This document shows positions 16,996-25,963 of a DNA stretch of 64,000 bases, in pieces (position 1 is the stretch's first letter; the number at the start of each line of letters is the position of its first letter). Position numbers and translations under genes: made by a program. Below the pieces are notes generated by a model. The model did not search any database. It was given only the letters and a program-made list of their open reading frames with translations, and was not told where the DNA came from. Where the stretch lies: assembly GCA_964508895.1 (NCBI GenBank), contig CAZDWF010000001.1, forward strand, positions 1 through 64,000, in the 5' to 3' direction. The DNA is from M55B132 sp964508895. GTDB lineage: Bacteria; Bacteroidota; Bacteroidia; Bacteroidales; B18-G4.

Positions 16996-17634
16996 CTATC
17001 TGGGAAATGCTTTGTTCAGAGCTTCGGTGCGGTTTTGCACATGTAGTTTGTCGTAGATGCTGTGTATGTGTTTCTTGACTGTCTCCTTGCTGATACATAG
17101 CTCATCAGCGATCTCTTTGTATAGAAAACCTTTGGCAAGGAAATCAAGAATTTCATTTTCCCGCTTGGTAAGCAACTCAACTGCTTCTGATTTTTTCTTT
17201 GACTTGTGCATTGAATCGACTACACGCCTGGCAATCTCGCTGCTCATGGGTGAACCGCCCTCATGAAGGTCATGTATCGCTTCAAGGATCTGTGCCGGGG
17301 AAGTCCTCTTCAGGATATATCCCGAAGCGCCTGATCTCAGGGCATTAAAAATGTGGTCATCATCATCGTATACTGTACACATCATAAACTGCGCCTTAGG
17401 CATTTCAGGTTTAAGTGTTTTCATGCATTGGATGCCGTCCATTCCCGGGAGGCCGATGTCCATAAGCACAATATCAACATCTTTTGATGACATATCCCGG
17501 AGGGCTTCTTCTGCATCAGCATAAACGTGGAGGCATTTGAATCCGGGGGAGCCATCGATCAGTACACGCAACGCATTGCGGATGTCATCAGTGTCTTCTA
17601 CAATAGAAACGTGTATTTTATTATTATTTATCAC
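16996..17634 (-). CDS. NarL/LuxR-type response regulator
   Basis: A 212-residue protein. The receiver domain (about 6-125) has acidic residues Glu13 and Asp14, phospho-acceptor Asp59 (LMDIGLPGMDG) and a conserved lysine in ILKRTSP. The C-terminal LuxR helix-turn-helix (about 148-208) contains the LTKRENEIL and EIADELCISKETVKKHI signatures. It would be phosphorylated by the TPR histidine kinase encoded 58 bases upstream. The start is GTG at 17634; no ATG fits without losing the first receiver strand. A perfect promoter ends four bases before this GTG, so a leaderless transcript is possible in addition to read-through from the kinase gene. Confidence 0.92.
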   Translation of the reverse strand: MINNNKIHVSIVEDTDDIRNALRVLIDGSPGFKCLHVYADAEEALRDMSSKDVDIVLMDIGLPGMDGIQCMKTLKPEMPKAQFMMCTVYDDDDHIFNALRSGASGYILKRTSPAQILEAIHDLHEGGSPMSSEIARRVVDSMHKSKKKSEAVELLTKRENEILDFLAKGFLYKEIADELCISKETVKKHIHSIYDKLHVQNRTEALNKAFPR

Positions 17635-17638
17635 AATA

Positions 17639-17669
17639 CAAATATATAATCGTAAACAAGCTTAATCAA
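17639..17669 (-). promoter_or_regulatory. Internal promoter immediately before the regulator gene
   Basis: On the minus strand: TTG (17667-17669), a 20-base spacer, TATATTTG (17639-17646). The GTG start codon is at 17634, so transcription would begin at about the start codon. Confidence 0.6.
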
Positions 17670-17692
17670 TAACCCTTTAGGGTAATAAATAT

Positions 17693-19711
17693 TTATACAG
17701 CTAAATTCAGTATGATCCTGGTGCCCTGATCACTTTCAATTGTGAAATCCCCACTTATGCTTTTCATGCGGGCCCGCATATTATTTATTCCATTACCGAA
17801 CCGGTTCTGGCTTTCATCCGGCAATCCTTTCCCATTATCACTTATGATAACATCCAATTTATTACTGATCACGACAAATTTCAACTCAGCCTCTGTGGCT
17901 TCTGCATGTTTCAGAATATTGTTCAGGGCTTCCTTTACCGTGTAAAAGATATTCCTTCGATGCTCCCCGTTGATGGGAGTGGGTAATATTTCACCACTGG
18001 TAGTGATCTTAAGCTTAACCGGGGAGTTTTCAAAATATTCGGCTGCGTAGCGTCGTATGTAAGCTACCATGTTTTCAAGGTAATCGTTGTTTGAGTTCAG
18101 TGCCCAGATGATCTCGCTTATGGTGGATGAGAGTTCCAGGGCTGTCATCGATATCTTTTCTGCCTCTTTCCTGTTCTCAGGAGTTTTGGCATGTGTTTTT
18201 AATAACTCACTCAGAAGCGTGATCTTTGAAAGCCCGGATCCGACATCGTCATGAAGGTCTGCACTGATGCGATGGCGCTCCTGTATTATGGCCTGTTGCT
18301 TTTCCAGTTTTTTCCTGAGCCTGAAGCTTCGGAAAAATAGTAAGCCTACCAGGACAATAATTAAGATGCCTGCTATCATTCCATTTCTCAGAAGTCTTTG
18401 CTTTTCCAGTTTCTGCTCCTGCAGCTCTTTGTCTTTATTTAAAAGCTCGATCTCCCGGTCTTTCTTCTCGGTTTCGTACTGGATTTTCAGCAGGGTTATC
18501 TTTTTGTTGCTTTCTTCATTGAACAAACTGTCTTTGTAAAGGGTATACATCTTGTAATGCTCCAGGGCCTGTGCGAAATTACCTTCAGCACTGTCTAACT
18601 TTGACAAAGCTTTATAATTATCCTGAATTTGTGGTTTGCTTCCAATTTCTTTTGATAACGCAAGGCCGTCATCTAAATATTTTCTTGCATCCTTATAGTT
18701 GCCCTGAAGGTGATAATTATTACCAATATACAAGTAAGAAAAGGCAATAGCTAACTTATACCCGATTTCTTCTGCGATCCTTAAGGAAGCCAATGAATAT
18801 TCCAAAGCTTCCGAATAATTACCCTGTTCTAAATAAATAGCAGCAATATTGTTGTTTACAACGGCAATAGCCACATGATACCCGATTTCTTCAAAGATCT
18901 TCAGGGAAGCGAAATGATTTTTCAATGCTTCAGGATAATTGCCCTGTTTGTAATAAACATTACCAATATTGCAGTAAGAATGGGCAACACCTGACTTATT
19001 CCCGATTTCTTCTTTGATCTTCAGGGAAGCGAAATGATTCTTCAATGCTTCCTCATAATTTCCCTGGTAAAAATAAATATTACCCATATTGTTGTAAGAA
19101 TAGGCAACACCTGTCTTATTCCCGATTTCTTTAAAGAGTTTAAGGGAAGATAAAAAATTTTCCAAAGCTTCCGGGTAATTGCCCTGGCTGATATAAACAG
19201 CACCCATTTTGTTGTAAGAATCGGCAATACTGTTCGTATCCCCGATTTCCTGGAAAATCTTCAAAGCAGCGATATAGCTTTCCATAGCTTCAGGATAATT
19301 GCTCTGATATTCATTAATATAACCAATAGCGTTATATTTATCAGCAATACTTTTCTTATCCCCGATCTCTTTAAAGATCTTCATGGCTTCTAAATAATTT
19401 TCCTCAGCTTTCTGATAATTGTGCTGTTCTTCATTAATCCATCCAATATTGTCATAAGACCTGGCAATCCCTTTCTTATAATCAAGTGTTTTAGCCAATA
19501 AGAGTGCAGATTCAGCATATTGCATGGCATTCTCATAATCGCTGATTTTCAAGTATTCATCACACATTAAAATGAGGTTATTCACTTTTATGGTATCTGC
19601 TTTGGCTGTCCTTAGAATATTTTCCAGGGAGTCGATCGCTGATTGGTTCTGACAATATGCACTAAACATAAATGTAAGAGCAATGAATGAGAGAATGGTT
19701 CTTATATTCAT
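17693..19711 (-). CDS. TPR-repeat sensor histidine kinase, HisKA_3 type
   Basis: A 672-residue protein. A signal peptide or N-terminal anchor (1-20) is followed by about nine TPR units of 40 residues (roughly 40-400; motif ...GNYPEALKNHFASLKI...), a coiled coil (about 405-440), one membrane helix (about 445-463), then the kinase. The HisKA_3 box is HRISADLHDDVGSGL, whose second His is the expected phospho-acceptor. The ATPase domain has the N box EALNNILKHA and G box DNGKGLPD. It pairs with the NarL-type regulator downstream. TPR-type periplasmic sensing modules of this kind are common in Bacteroidetes; the signal is unknown. TPR units are near-identical at DNA level in places. Confidence 0.92.
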   Translation of the reverse strand: MNIRTILSFIALTFMFSAYCQNQSAIDSLENILRTAKADTIKVNNLILMCDEYLKISDYENAMQYAESALLLAKTLDYKKGIARSYDNIGWINEEQHNYQKAEENYLEAMKIFKEIGDKKSIADKYNAIGYINEYQSNYPEAMESYIAALKIFQEIGDTNSIADSYNKMGAVYISQGNYPEALENFLSSLKLFKEIGNKTGVAYSYNNMGNIYFYQGNYEEALKNHFASLKIKEEIGNKSGVAHSYCNIGNVYYKQGNYPEALKNHFASLKIFEEIGYHVAIAVVNNNIAAIYLEQGNYSEALEYSLASLRIAEEIGYKLAIAFSYLYIGNNYHLQGNYKDARKYLDDGLALSKEIGSKPQIQDNYKALSKLDSAEGNFAQALEHYKMYTLYKDSLFNEESNKKITLLKIQYETEKKDREIELLNKDKELQEQKLEKQRLLRNGMIAGILIIVLVGLLFFRSFRLRKKLEKQQAIIQERHRISADLHDDVGSGLSKITLLSELLKTHAKTPENRKEAEKISMTALELSSTISEIIWALNSNNDYLENMVAYIRRYAAEYFENSPVKLKITTSGEILPTPINGEHRRNIFYTVKEALNNILKHAEATEAELKFVVISNKLDVIISDNGKGLPDESQNRFGNGINNMRARMKSISGDFTIESDQGTRIILNLAV

Positions 19712-20359
19712 AATGAATGATCCAATTAATAGGGATTTCTTTATTTCCCCTTTATGATTATCATTTCAACTATAACCTTACCTATTAAGGTTTAAAAGCT
19801 TAATTAATCAAATAATAAGATAATGTCTAGGTATTGGCAGTTTATTGAGACATATAAAAGTACTCAATATGAATAGGAATGTCAACATTTGGATTTATAT
19901 TTTTTCGAAGCAGGATATAATCGCCTAGATAACCAGTTATTTAAAGCAATATTTTGAATCAGGGTTAAAACTCAACGGTTTTGTAATCCTGAGAAATAAA
20001 ATAGTTTCCGGAACTATAATTAAGTGGGTTGGTGACATTTTACAAAACTTTCAGAAAGTTTTAGAAAATGCTATAAGGGATAGTAAATCTAATGGTTTGG
20101 GGAAATCATCGGGTCGCGCTACATCCCGCTAAGAAAATCACAAAATCCAATCACCAATCCCGATAATTATCGGGACCAAAAAAATCCAAACTCCAAATTC
20201 AAAATTGCAAACATTTTTTTGGATTGGGTTGGGGGTGTAAAAGATATTTCTTATAGATATATAATAAAGCAGAAAAAAACTTAATCGTACAAGAATAATT
20301 TGTATCTATGACACAATTTTTATGATTTGCCTATAACACCAAAAGGACTTACTTAATTT
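19712..20359. other. Divergent intergenic region of 648 bases
   Basis: No gene seen. It carries a perfect palindrome (20158-20175) and beside it an A/T-rich repeat-like stretch (20180-20235) with words also present at 50306-50440. A TTTG (20299-20302) followed 18 bases later by TATGATTTG resembles a promoter for the transporter gene, but its second element has one extra base. Confidence 0.6.
20158..20175. repeat. Perfect 18-base palindrome
   Basis: TCCCGATAATTATCGGGA, symmetric throughout. Palindromes of the form CCCGAT...ATCGGG recur in intergenic DNA of many Bacteroidetes genomes. This is the only clear copy in the window. Confidence 0.7.
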
Positions 20360-21742
20360 ATGGAAAATACAAAAGAGATTACAACTGCTGGCTTTCCACG
20401 AAGTTTCTGGACTGCAAACCTGACCGAGTTATTTGAAAGAGGAGCATATTATGCCATGGCCAGTTTTGTTGTGCTGTATCTGGGGCAACTGGGGCTGGGA
20501 GACTACTGGCCCAGTAATTTGAATGGTATATTATGGGCATTGGTCTTTTTCCTTCCCATTCTTTCAGGTAGCATTGCCGATCAGATCGGATTTAAGAAAT
20601 CACTGCTCATCGCTTTTGTACTCCTTGCTGCAGGATACTTCATCATGGGTTATCCGGTATGGTTTGGCAATCAGACACTTAATCCAAGCATTGAAAGTGA
20701 AATGACAGCAGGTATAGAAATTCTTCTCCCTATCATTATGGCAATAATTTTAATAGGTGTTGGAGGCTCCATTATAAAGCCCTGCATTGCAGGAACTGTT
20801 CAAAAAACAGCCGGTGCAAAGATGACACTGGGTTTTGGGATCTTTTATATGATCATTAACATCGGGTCTCTTGTTGGGAGAGGAGTAAGTTATGTGATAA
20901 GAAAAGAATTTGACCTGAGCTATATTTTTGCTGTATCCGTATTCTTCTCAATAGTTGCTTTCTTTGCAGTACTGTTCTTCTATACAGATCCTGATAAATT
21001 ATCCAGACAGAATGATATTGAAAAGAAACCCAGGAAATCAATTCTCAAAATTCTGGCCGATATGTTCCTGGTTCTCGGGAATTCCAGGTTTGCCTTATTT
21101 CTAATCGTTTCCAGCGGGTTCTTCTTCATTTATGCCCAGGTTTATAATGTATTGCCTCTCTACCTCCAAAAAGTTGTAGAGCTGGATCCGGCCGTTGACA
21201 TTGTAACCATGGCTAATCCCTTTGTAATAGTATTCTTTCAGCTACTGATAACCAAGAAGTTCGGTAAGATGAAACCGATCAATTCAATTGTTGTGGGTAT
21301 TATAATCATCGGTATCTCAATGATGATCAACCTTATTCCAATATTTACGAGTGGAGGGGTAAGGGAACTTACATTGGGTGATTGGGTTCCGATGGGAACA
21401 CTTTTCATTACCCTTACGGTAGCCTTGATCGCCTTTGGTGAATTATTTACTTCAGCCCGGACCTATGAATTTATCGGAGGGCTCGCTCCAAAAGGACAAG
21501 AGGGATTGTTCCTGGGTTATGCAAACCTTCCCCTGGCTATAGGAGCATTGATCGGAGGACCTGCCGGAGCATTCATCTTTCATGAGATCATGTGTAAAAA
21601 TGCGGTTAAGCTTGAATCCGGTTTATTAGAACTTAACCCATTCTGGAATTCCATGGGGTGGATCATACTGATGGGAATTGGATTTGTATCAGCACTTTCA
21701 ATGTGGCTGTATAATAAATGGTTACAAAAACATCCTATATAA
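20360..21742 (+). CDS. MFS transporter, POT/PTR2 peptide-transporter-like
   Basis: A 460-residue inner-membrane protein with about 12 hydrophobic segments. The first helix contains FWTANLTELFERGAYYAM, resembling the E-x-x-E-R-F-x-Y-Y signature of proton-coupled oligopeptide transporters. GSIADQIGFKKSL matches the MFS loop 2-3 motif. A substrate among di/tripeptides or related small molecules is inferred from family only, and the middle of the protein diverges from textbook POT members. It is monocistronic and ends at a shared bidirectional terminator. Start codon ATG at 20360. Confidence 0.82.
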   Translation: MENTKEITTAGFPRSFWTANLTELFERGAYYAMASFVVLYLGQLGLGDYWPSNLNGILWALVFFLPILSGSIADQIGFKKSLLIAFVLLAAGYFIMGYPVWFGNQTLNPSIESEMTAGIEILLPIIMAIILIGVGGSIIKPCIAGTVQKTAGAKMTLGFGIFYMIINIGSLVGRGVSYVIRKEFDLSYIFAVSVFFSIVAFFAVLFFYTDPDKLSRQNDIEKKPRKSILKILADMFLVLGNSRFALFLIVSSGFFFIYAQVYNVLPLYLQKVVELDPAVDIVTMANPFVIVFFQLLITKKFGKMKPINSIVVGIIIIGISMMINLIPIFTSGGVRELTLGDWVPMGTLFITLTVALIAFGELFTSARTYEFIGGLAPKGQEGLFLGYANLPLAIGALIGGPAGAFIFHEIMCKNAVKLESGLLELNPFWNSMGWIILMGIGFVSALSMWLYNKWLQKHPI

Positions 21743-21776
21743 GAAGAGATATAGAACTTTAAAACAAATAGCATAA

Positions 21777-21813
21777 AGAAGGATTGTTATGGGGAAACCC
21801 ATACAATCCTTCT
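21777..21813. terminator. Bidirectional terminator between transporter and methyltransferase genes
   Basis: A long stem, AGAAGGATTG...ATGGG with CCCAT...CAATCCTTCT, with one bulge and a small A-rich loop. It is followed on both strands by short, imperfect A/T runs and sits between convergent genes. Confidence 0.8.
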
Positions 21814-21823
21814 CATTTTATAG

Positions 21824-22603
21824 TTACCCCAGGGTTTTCTTTCCTATAAAGAAAGTGTAACCATAAAACTCCTTATACTTATAATATAATTGAGTTTCCT
21901 GGCGCATATATTCAATAAAACCTTCAGCAGCTTTATTTCCTGTATATTTCTTCAGGAAATCTTGTTGTGCCTGCACCTGTGGTTCATAGAAATATTCCAT
22001 CCAGCAATTCTCTGGCAATATAAAAGCAGCTACAGGAACATACCCTGCCTTTTGCATCTGTCCGATTTGATTCGGAATGGTATCTATCCCAGGATAGGCA
22101 TCCATCCAAAATTCATGAATTTCGTCAGGCCTTGTATCGGTGAACCATGATGCCTCCGTAACAGCAATATAGCCACCGGGTTTCAGAAACTTCCTCCATT
22201 CTTTCAGGCCTTGTTCGAATCCTATATTATATATCGCACCTTCCGACCAGATCAGGTCCAGTTCCTCATCCTGGAACGAAAGATCATCCATAGATCCAAC
22301 AACACCTTTTACTCTGTCCTGCAATTGAAGCTTCGCGGCATTAGAGTTAAAAATATCTATAAACCTGGGGAATATGTCTATTCCGGTAATATGTCCCGGT
22401 GCATGTTGAGCCAGCACCATAGTCTGGCCTCCGGTTCCGCAACCAAGGTCCACTATACTGGATTCAGGTGTAAGATTATCAACAAAGCTTAGTGCTTTAA
22501 TTGTAACCTCAGGACTACCCGGTCCTTGTCGTTCAACGCTTGCAAAATATTTGCAGATTAAATTGAGGTCGAATTCGTGAATTGATTTATTATCGTTACT
22601 CAT
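21824..22603 (-). CDS. Class I SAM-dependent methyltransferase
   Basis: 259 residues from the ATG at 22603 (MSNDNKSIHEFD). An upstream in-frame GTG at 22630 would add nine residues and is less likely. The Rossmann SAM-binding motif I is VDLGCGTGGQT, followed by GIDIFPRFI (motif II acidic residue) and DLIWSEGAIYNIG. The C-terminal part has the WFTDTRPDEIHEFW pattern seen in a UbiE-like family of small-molecule methyltransferases. The substrate is unknown. The gene lies alone, with a long, potentially structured leader of about 195 bases if the TACCTTTG element at 22808-22815 is its promoter. Confidence 0.88.
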   Translation of the reverse strand: MSNDNKSIHEFDLNLICKYFASVERQGPGSPEVTIKALSFVDNLTPESSIVDLGCGTGGQTMVLAQHAPGHITGIDIFPRFIDIFNSNAAKLQLQDRVKGVVGSMDDLSFQDEELDLIWSEGAIYNIGFEQGLKEWRKFLKPGGYIAVTEASWFTDTRPDEIHEFWMDAYPGIDTIPNQIGQMQKAGYVPVAAFILPENCWMEYFYEPQVQAQQDFLKKYTGNKAAEGFIEYMRQETQLYYKYKEFYGYTFFIGKKTLG

Positions 22604-22698
22604 TGTATTTAATATATTTGATAAGACCACAGCCTAAGAAAATAATGTCTCCCTGCCAGGCCTCGAAATATTACTAATAAAGATATGAAAATAACTCC

Positions 22699-22756
22699 GG
22701 CATGAATATGCCAGTGTAAACTAATAGGATAAGCTTGAGCATGAGCCAAAGCTTAT
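22699..22756 (-). promoter_or_regulatory. Hairpins in the methyltransferase leader
   Basis: Two inverted repeats: GGCAT-GAAT-ATGCC (22699-22712) and ATAAGCTT...AAGCTTAT (22729-22736 with 22749-22756). They lie between the candidate promoter and the start codon. No known riboswitch could be matched by eye. Confidence 0.35.
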
Positions 22757-22807
22757 TTACTTCACCGAATCCGTAATAAATTTATACATCCAAAGTTTTT
22801 GGTGTGG

Positions 22808-22815
22808 CAAAGGTA
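22808..22815 (-). promoter_or_regulatory. Candidate -7 element for the methyltransferase gene
   Basis: TACCTTTG on the minus strand, in the gap after the serine-hydrolase gene and 205 bases before the methyltransferase ATG. A matching TTG at the -33 position is not seen. Confidence 0.4.
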
Positions 22816-22849
22816 GAAATTTTCAAATACGTGAAATAATAAGTTGAAA

Positions 22850-25168
22850 CTATTTCACAATAAGCTTCTTCACTACTCTTTCATCTCCATTGTCAAATTC
22901 TATAAAATAAAGCCCGGAAGGCAGGTCAGACACATCGATCTGCTCATTGCTGACATCGTCAAGTCTTAATACTGCACAACCTGTAATGTCGTAGATCAGA
23001 AGGTCGAGGTACCCATTCTTTGTTGTTCTGACAGTGAATCTGTCTCCAGTTGGGTTAGGATAAATTGAAAAGGTATTATCTTCCTGAATTTCCTTAGTGC
23101 CTATGGCATAATCAACCAGTATATCATCCAGGTAGAGGTTATTACTTGCACCACAAACTGCCCTGAAACGTATGACTACATCTCCCTGGTAGGTGTCCAG
23201 TGGAATTGTTTCAACATCCCAGTAACCTTGACTTTTAGGGTAAAACGGATCGTAGGTTGCTGCTGCGGTATTCAGGGCAAATCCTCCCTTATTGAAAAGC
23301 ATTTCCCATGTAATGCCGCAATCTTCAGATATCATCACCTGCAATGAATCAAAGTTATTTGAGGGAGCATTTGCATATGCATATGAAAATTGAAGAGCTG
23401 CATTATCACCACTAATATTTAGGAGGGGCAGATCCAGATCGTAGAAAGTACCAATGGAACCATCCTGGTAATTATTTTTCATAGCAGCAGCTTCTCCACC
23501 ATAATCTCCATTGATATTTGATCTCCAGTTAAAAGTTGAATTCGAACCCAGGCTCCATCCATCCGGTGGCCACGGTTCCTCTTCAAAGTCCTCAGCAAGC
23601 GGCAGAGGTGCACCTCCTGCAGAATTTATTATAAAATAACTTTTAGCTGTATCATTAAAGAAATAACCTTCTGGCTGGCCGTTGGGTTGTGAGGTGTAGC
23701 ATGTAAAGCTGTGATGCCCTTCAGTGGCATTTATATTGTCCAACGAGATATGTACAGTATCACCTATAGACAGTGCTCCTGACCAGTTCAAAATTAGAGG
23801 AGGATCTTCATCCATAAAATAATGTATGGTGGTAGAGTTTAGCAATTCACTTCCATAATTTTGTAGTACTACCTTCGGACCGAATGACTCATTACACACA
23901 TTTGCCCATGGGACCATAATGCTGGAAATGCCGGCATCATTTTCTTTCCTTGGAAAGTCATCATATAAAACCTGTATAAGGGCTCCTAGCTGAGCCGGTA
24001 CAGCATCCCTGCCATTGTAAAGAATACACATTATGGTTTTGGTTTTCACATCATACCACATCATCGAAAGATATCCAAGCGTTCCCCCGGTGTGCATATA
24101 GGCAAAATTTCCCTGGTACTGTATTCCACATATGCCCAGTCCATAATAAAAGGCAGGTTCAAAGTCCAGCATTTCCTGTAAAGAAGAACTATTTATAATT
24201 TCCTCACTAAACAGGCTTTTATACCAGGATGTCATTTCCACAGCAGCGGAAAGTATGCCTCCGGCAGCATGCATCATGCTGTATTCTGCAGTCATGGGTG
24301 GATTGACAATAAATTCACCGGTAAAAACATCCAGAGCAGCTGCCACCGGTCCATTACGGGGCTCATAGGCACCGACAAAGGTGCTGTCCAGGATCAGGGG
24401 ATCAAAAATTTTGCTGTGCAGCATATCAACCCAGTCATTTCCGGAAGCCGCTTCAATGACCTCAGCGGAAAGCATATAATTGGTATTGGAATAGCCCCAT
24501 CCCTGGCCGGGTGCAAAATGCGGTTGCCCTATCGTTGCCATGACCTCATCAACTGTCCAGAAACGACTGGTATCAGCATATACAGAGTCTGTCAACAAGG
24601 CTACATTATCGTTGAAATAGTCAAAGAAACCACTTTGATGGGCCAGCATCTGTCGTATAGTTGCTGTGGAATCAATATAATCGTAGTGTGGTAACCATTG
24701 ATGGATTGGGTCATCAAGGGAGAGCAATCCTTCTTCCTGTAGATTTAAAAGAACAGTGGCAATAAAAAGTTTGGTATTACTTCCAATCCCGAATCGCATT
24801 TCAGGAGTAATGGAAATAGTGTCATGAGAGACTCCGCTCACACCGTAATAATAATCCTGTCCGGGAGAGTAGACTGCTAGTGAACCGCCCGGTATATTGG
24901 ATACATTGATCAGGTAATCCAGAGTATTCTGGAATTGCTGGGCCCAGGTGGGGTCAAAATCCGGAGAACGGTAATAATATCCACCGGCATCCTGAATATT
25001 AAATTCCTTTTCATGTGAGCTTGCCCTGAGTTTAAATGGGTTTATAGGTGTATTTATATTACTTCTTTCCCTGTCAGGCTTTTTTTTCGGGGAAACTGAA
25101 ACCTGGGCATGAATAGAAAAAACAATACCTATTAATAGGCTTACAATTATGAAAGTTTGTCTGTACAT
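22850..25168 (-). CDS. Secreted class C beta-lactamase-family serine hydrolase with T9SS sorting domain
   Basis: A 772-residue exported protein with a signal peptide at 1-22. The penicillin-binding/beta-lactamase fold covers about 78-395: Ser130-x-x-Lys133 (GSNTK) gives the nucleophile, YSNTNY the YxN motif, and HTGGTLGY stands in the KTG position. A middle linker domain follows, then a MAM-like beta-sandwich (about 540-690, LPLAEDFEEEPWPPDGW start) and a type A sorting domain at the end (FSIYPNPTGDRF, ending KKLIVK). Likely activities are peptidase, esterase or transpeptidase outside the cell; beta-lactam hydrolysis is not implied. Confidence 0.88.
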   Translation of the reverse strand: MYRQTFIIVSLLIGIVFSIHAQVSVSPKKKPDRERSNINTPINPFKLRASSHEKEFNIQDAGGYYYRSPDFDPTWAQQFQNTLDYLINVSNIPGGSLAVYSPGQDYYYGVSGVSHDTISITPEMRFGIGSNTKLFIATVLLNLQEEGLLSLDDPIHQWLPHYDYIDSTATIRQMLAHQSGFFDYFNDNVALLTDSVYADTSRFWTVDEVMATIGQPHFAPGQGWGYSNTNYMLSAEVIEAASGNDWVDMLHSKIFDPLILDSTFVGAYEPRNGPVAAALDVFTGEFIVNPPMTAEYSMMHAAGGILSAAVEMTSWYKSLFSEEIINSSSLQEMLDFEPAFYYGLGICGIQYQGNFAYMHTGGTLGYLSMMWYDVKTKTIMCILYNGRDAVPAQLGALIQVLYDDFPRKENDAGISSIMVPWANVCNESFGPKVVLQNYGSELLNSTTIHYFMDEDPPLILNWSGALSIGDTVHISLDNINATEGHHSFTCYTSQPNGQPEGYFFNDTAKSYFIINSAGGAPLPLAEDFEEEPWPPDGWSLGSNSTFNWRSNINGDYGGEAAAMKNNYQDGSIGTFYDLDLPLLNISGDNAALQFSYAYANAPSNNFDSLQVMISEDCGITWEMLFNKGGFALNTAAATYDPFYPKSQGYWDVETIPLDTYQGDVVIRFRAVCGASNNLYLDDILVDYAIGTKEIQEDNTFSIYPNPTGDRFTVRTTKNGYLDLLIYDITGCAVLRLDDVSNEQIDVSDLPSGLYFIEFDNGDERVVKKLIVK

Positions 25169-25386
25169 GCTAATTTATTTTATTTGCAATATCTGAATAC
25201 GATTCATGGTTGTTTTCTGAATCCAAAGTTGTGATGTGAGAATATTATGACACTAATATATGCATAAAATAGCTAAGTGTCAAGCTGTTAATTACCAAAC
25301 CATTTAGTACTCACCAGCTTCCTTAAAATTCTAACTCCATTATAGTATGAGTTCTGAATAATGTCATAACCAGGCATCACTTTCAT

Positions 25387-25746
25387 TTAGCAAGTGTAAA
25401 CAGAAACTCCAATCCCCCACCCTGGTGATTTCTCACGGAAATCTCCATTATGAAATTGAATCGCATTTTTCACGATAGCCAACCCAAGGCCAGTGCCGCC
25501 AGTCTTACGTGATCGCCCGGAATCAACACGGTAAAATCGTTCAAAGATCCTGTGGAGGTGTTCATTTGACATTCCTGTACCGGTGTCGGAAAAGGAAAAA
25601 TAAACGTAATTCTGATCCTGTAGGTAATTGGAAATGTTGATCTCTATTTTATCACCTGCATATTTGATCGCATTATCCATGAGATTATGGAAAATCGAAA
25701 ACACTAAAGATTGATTATCATTGATTATTACATCATTATCAATATT
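25387..25746 (-). pseudogene. Truncated histidine kinase, ATPase domain only
   Basis: The frame runs from an in-frame stop just upstream (25747-25749) to the stop at 25387 and encodes only the last 120 residues of a PhoR/BaeS-like kinase: N box FHNLMDNAIKYAG, FSDTGTGMSN (G1), RIFERFYRVD (F box), and GGTGLGLAIVK (G2). The phospho-accepting His domain and any sensor are absent, and no good start codon exists. No partner response regulator is adjacent. It is most likely the 3' remnant of a deleted two-component gene. The same frame from GTG at 25704 gives 105 residues. Confidence 0.72.
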
Positions 25747-25963
25747 CTATTAACTTTAAGCTATAAATTAATAATACTAAAGTATGTTGTTATTTTACAA
25801 TCGCAAGGATAGTGAAATTGCTAGTGAATTATTATTTTTGAAATATATCAACCAATTATACTAGCTTCACCACTCAAAACATGGAAATACATATAATGAA
25901 GATGACCATATAAACAAGTTACCTGCAAAGCTAAGAGATTGAAATAACAAAAAATTAATCAGA

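Noticed and set aside
19712..20359. Possible insertion-sequence remnant
   Set aside because: Only a short palindrome and A/T-rich words are seen; no transposase fragment or paired terminal repeats with target duplication.
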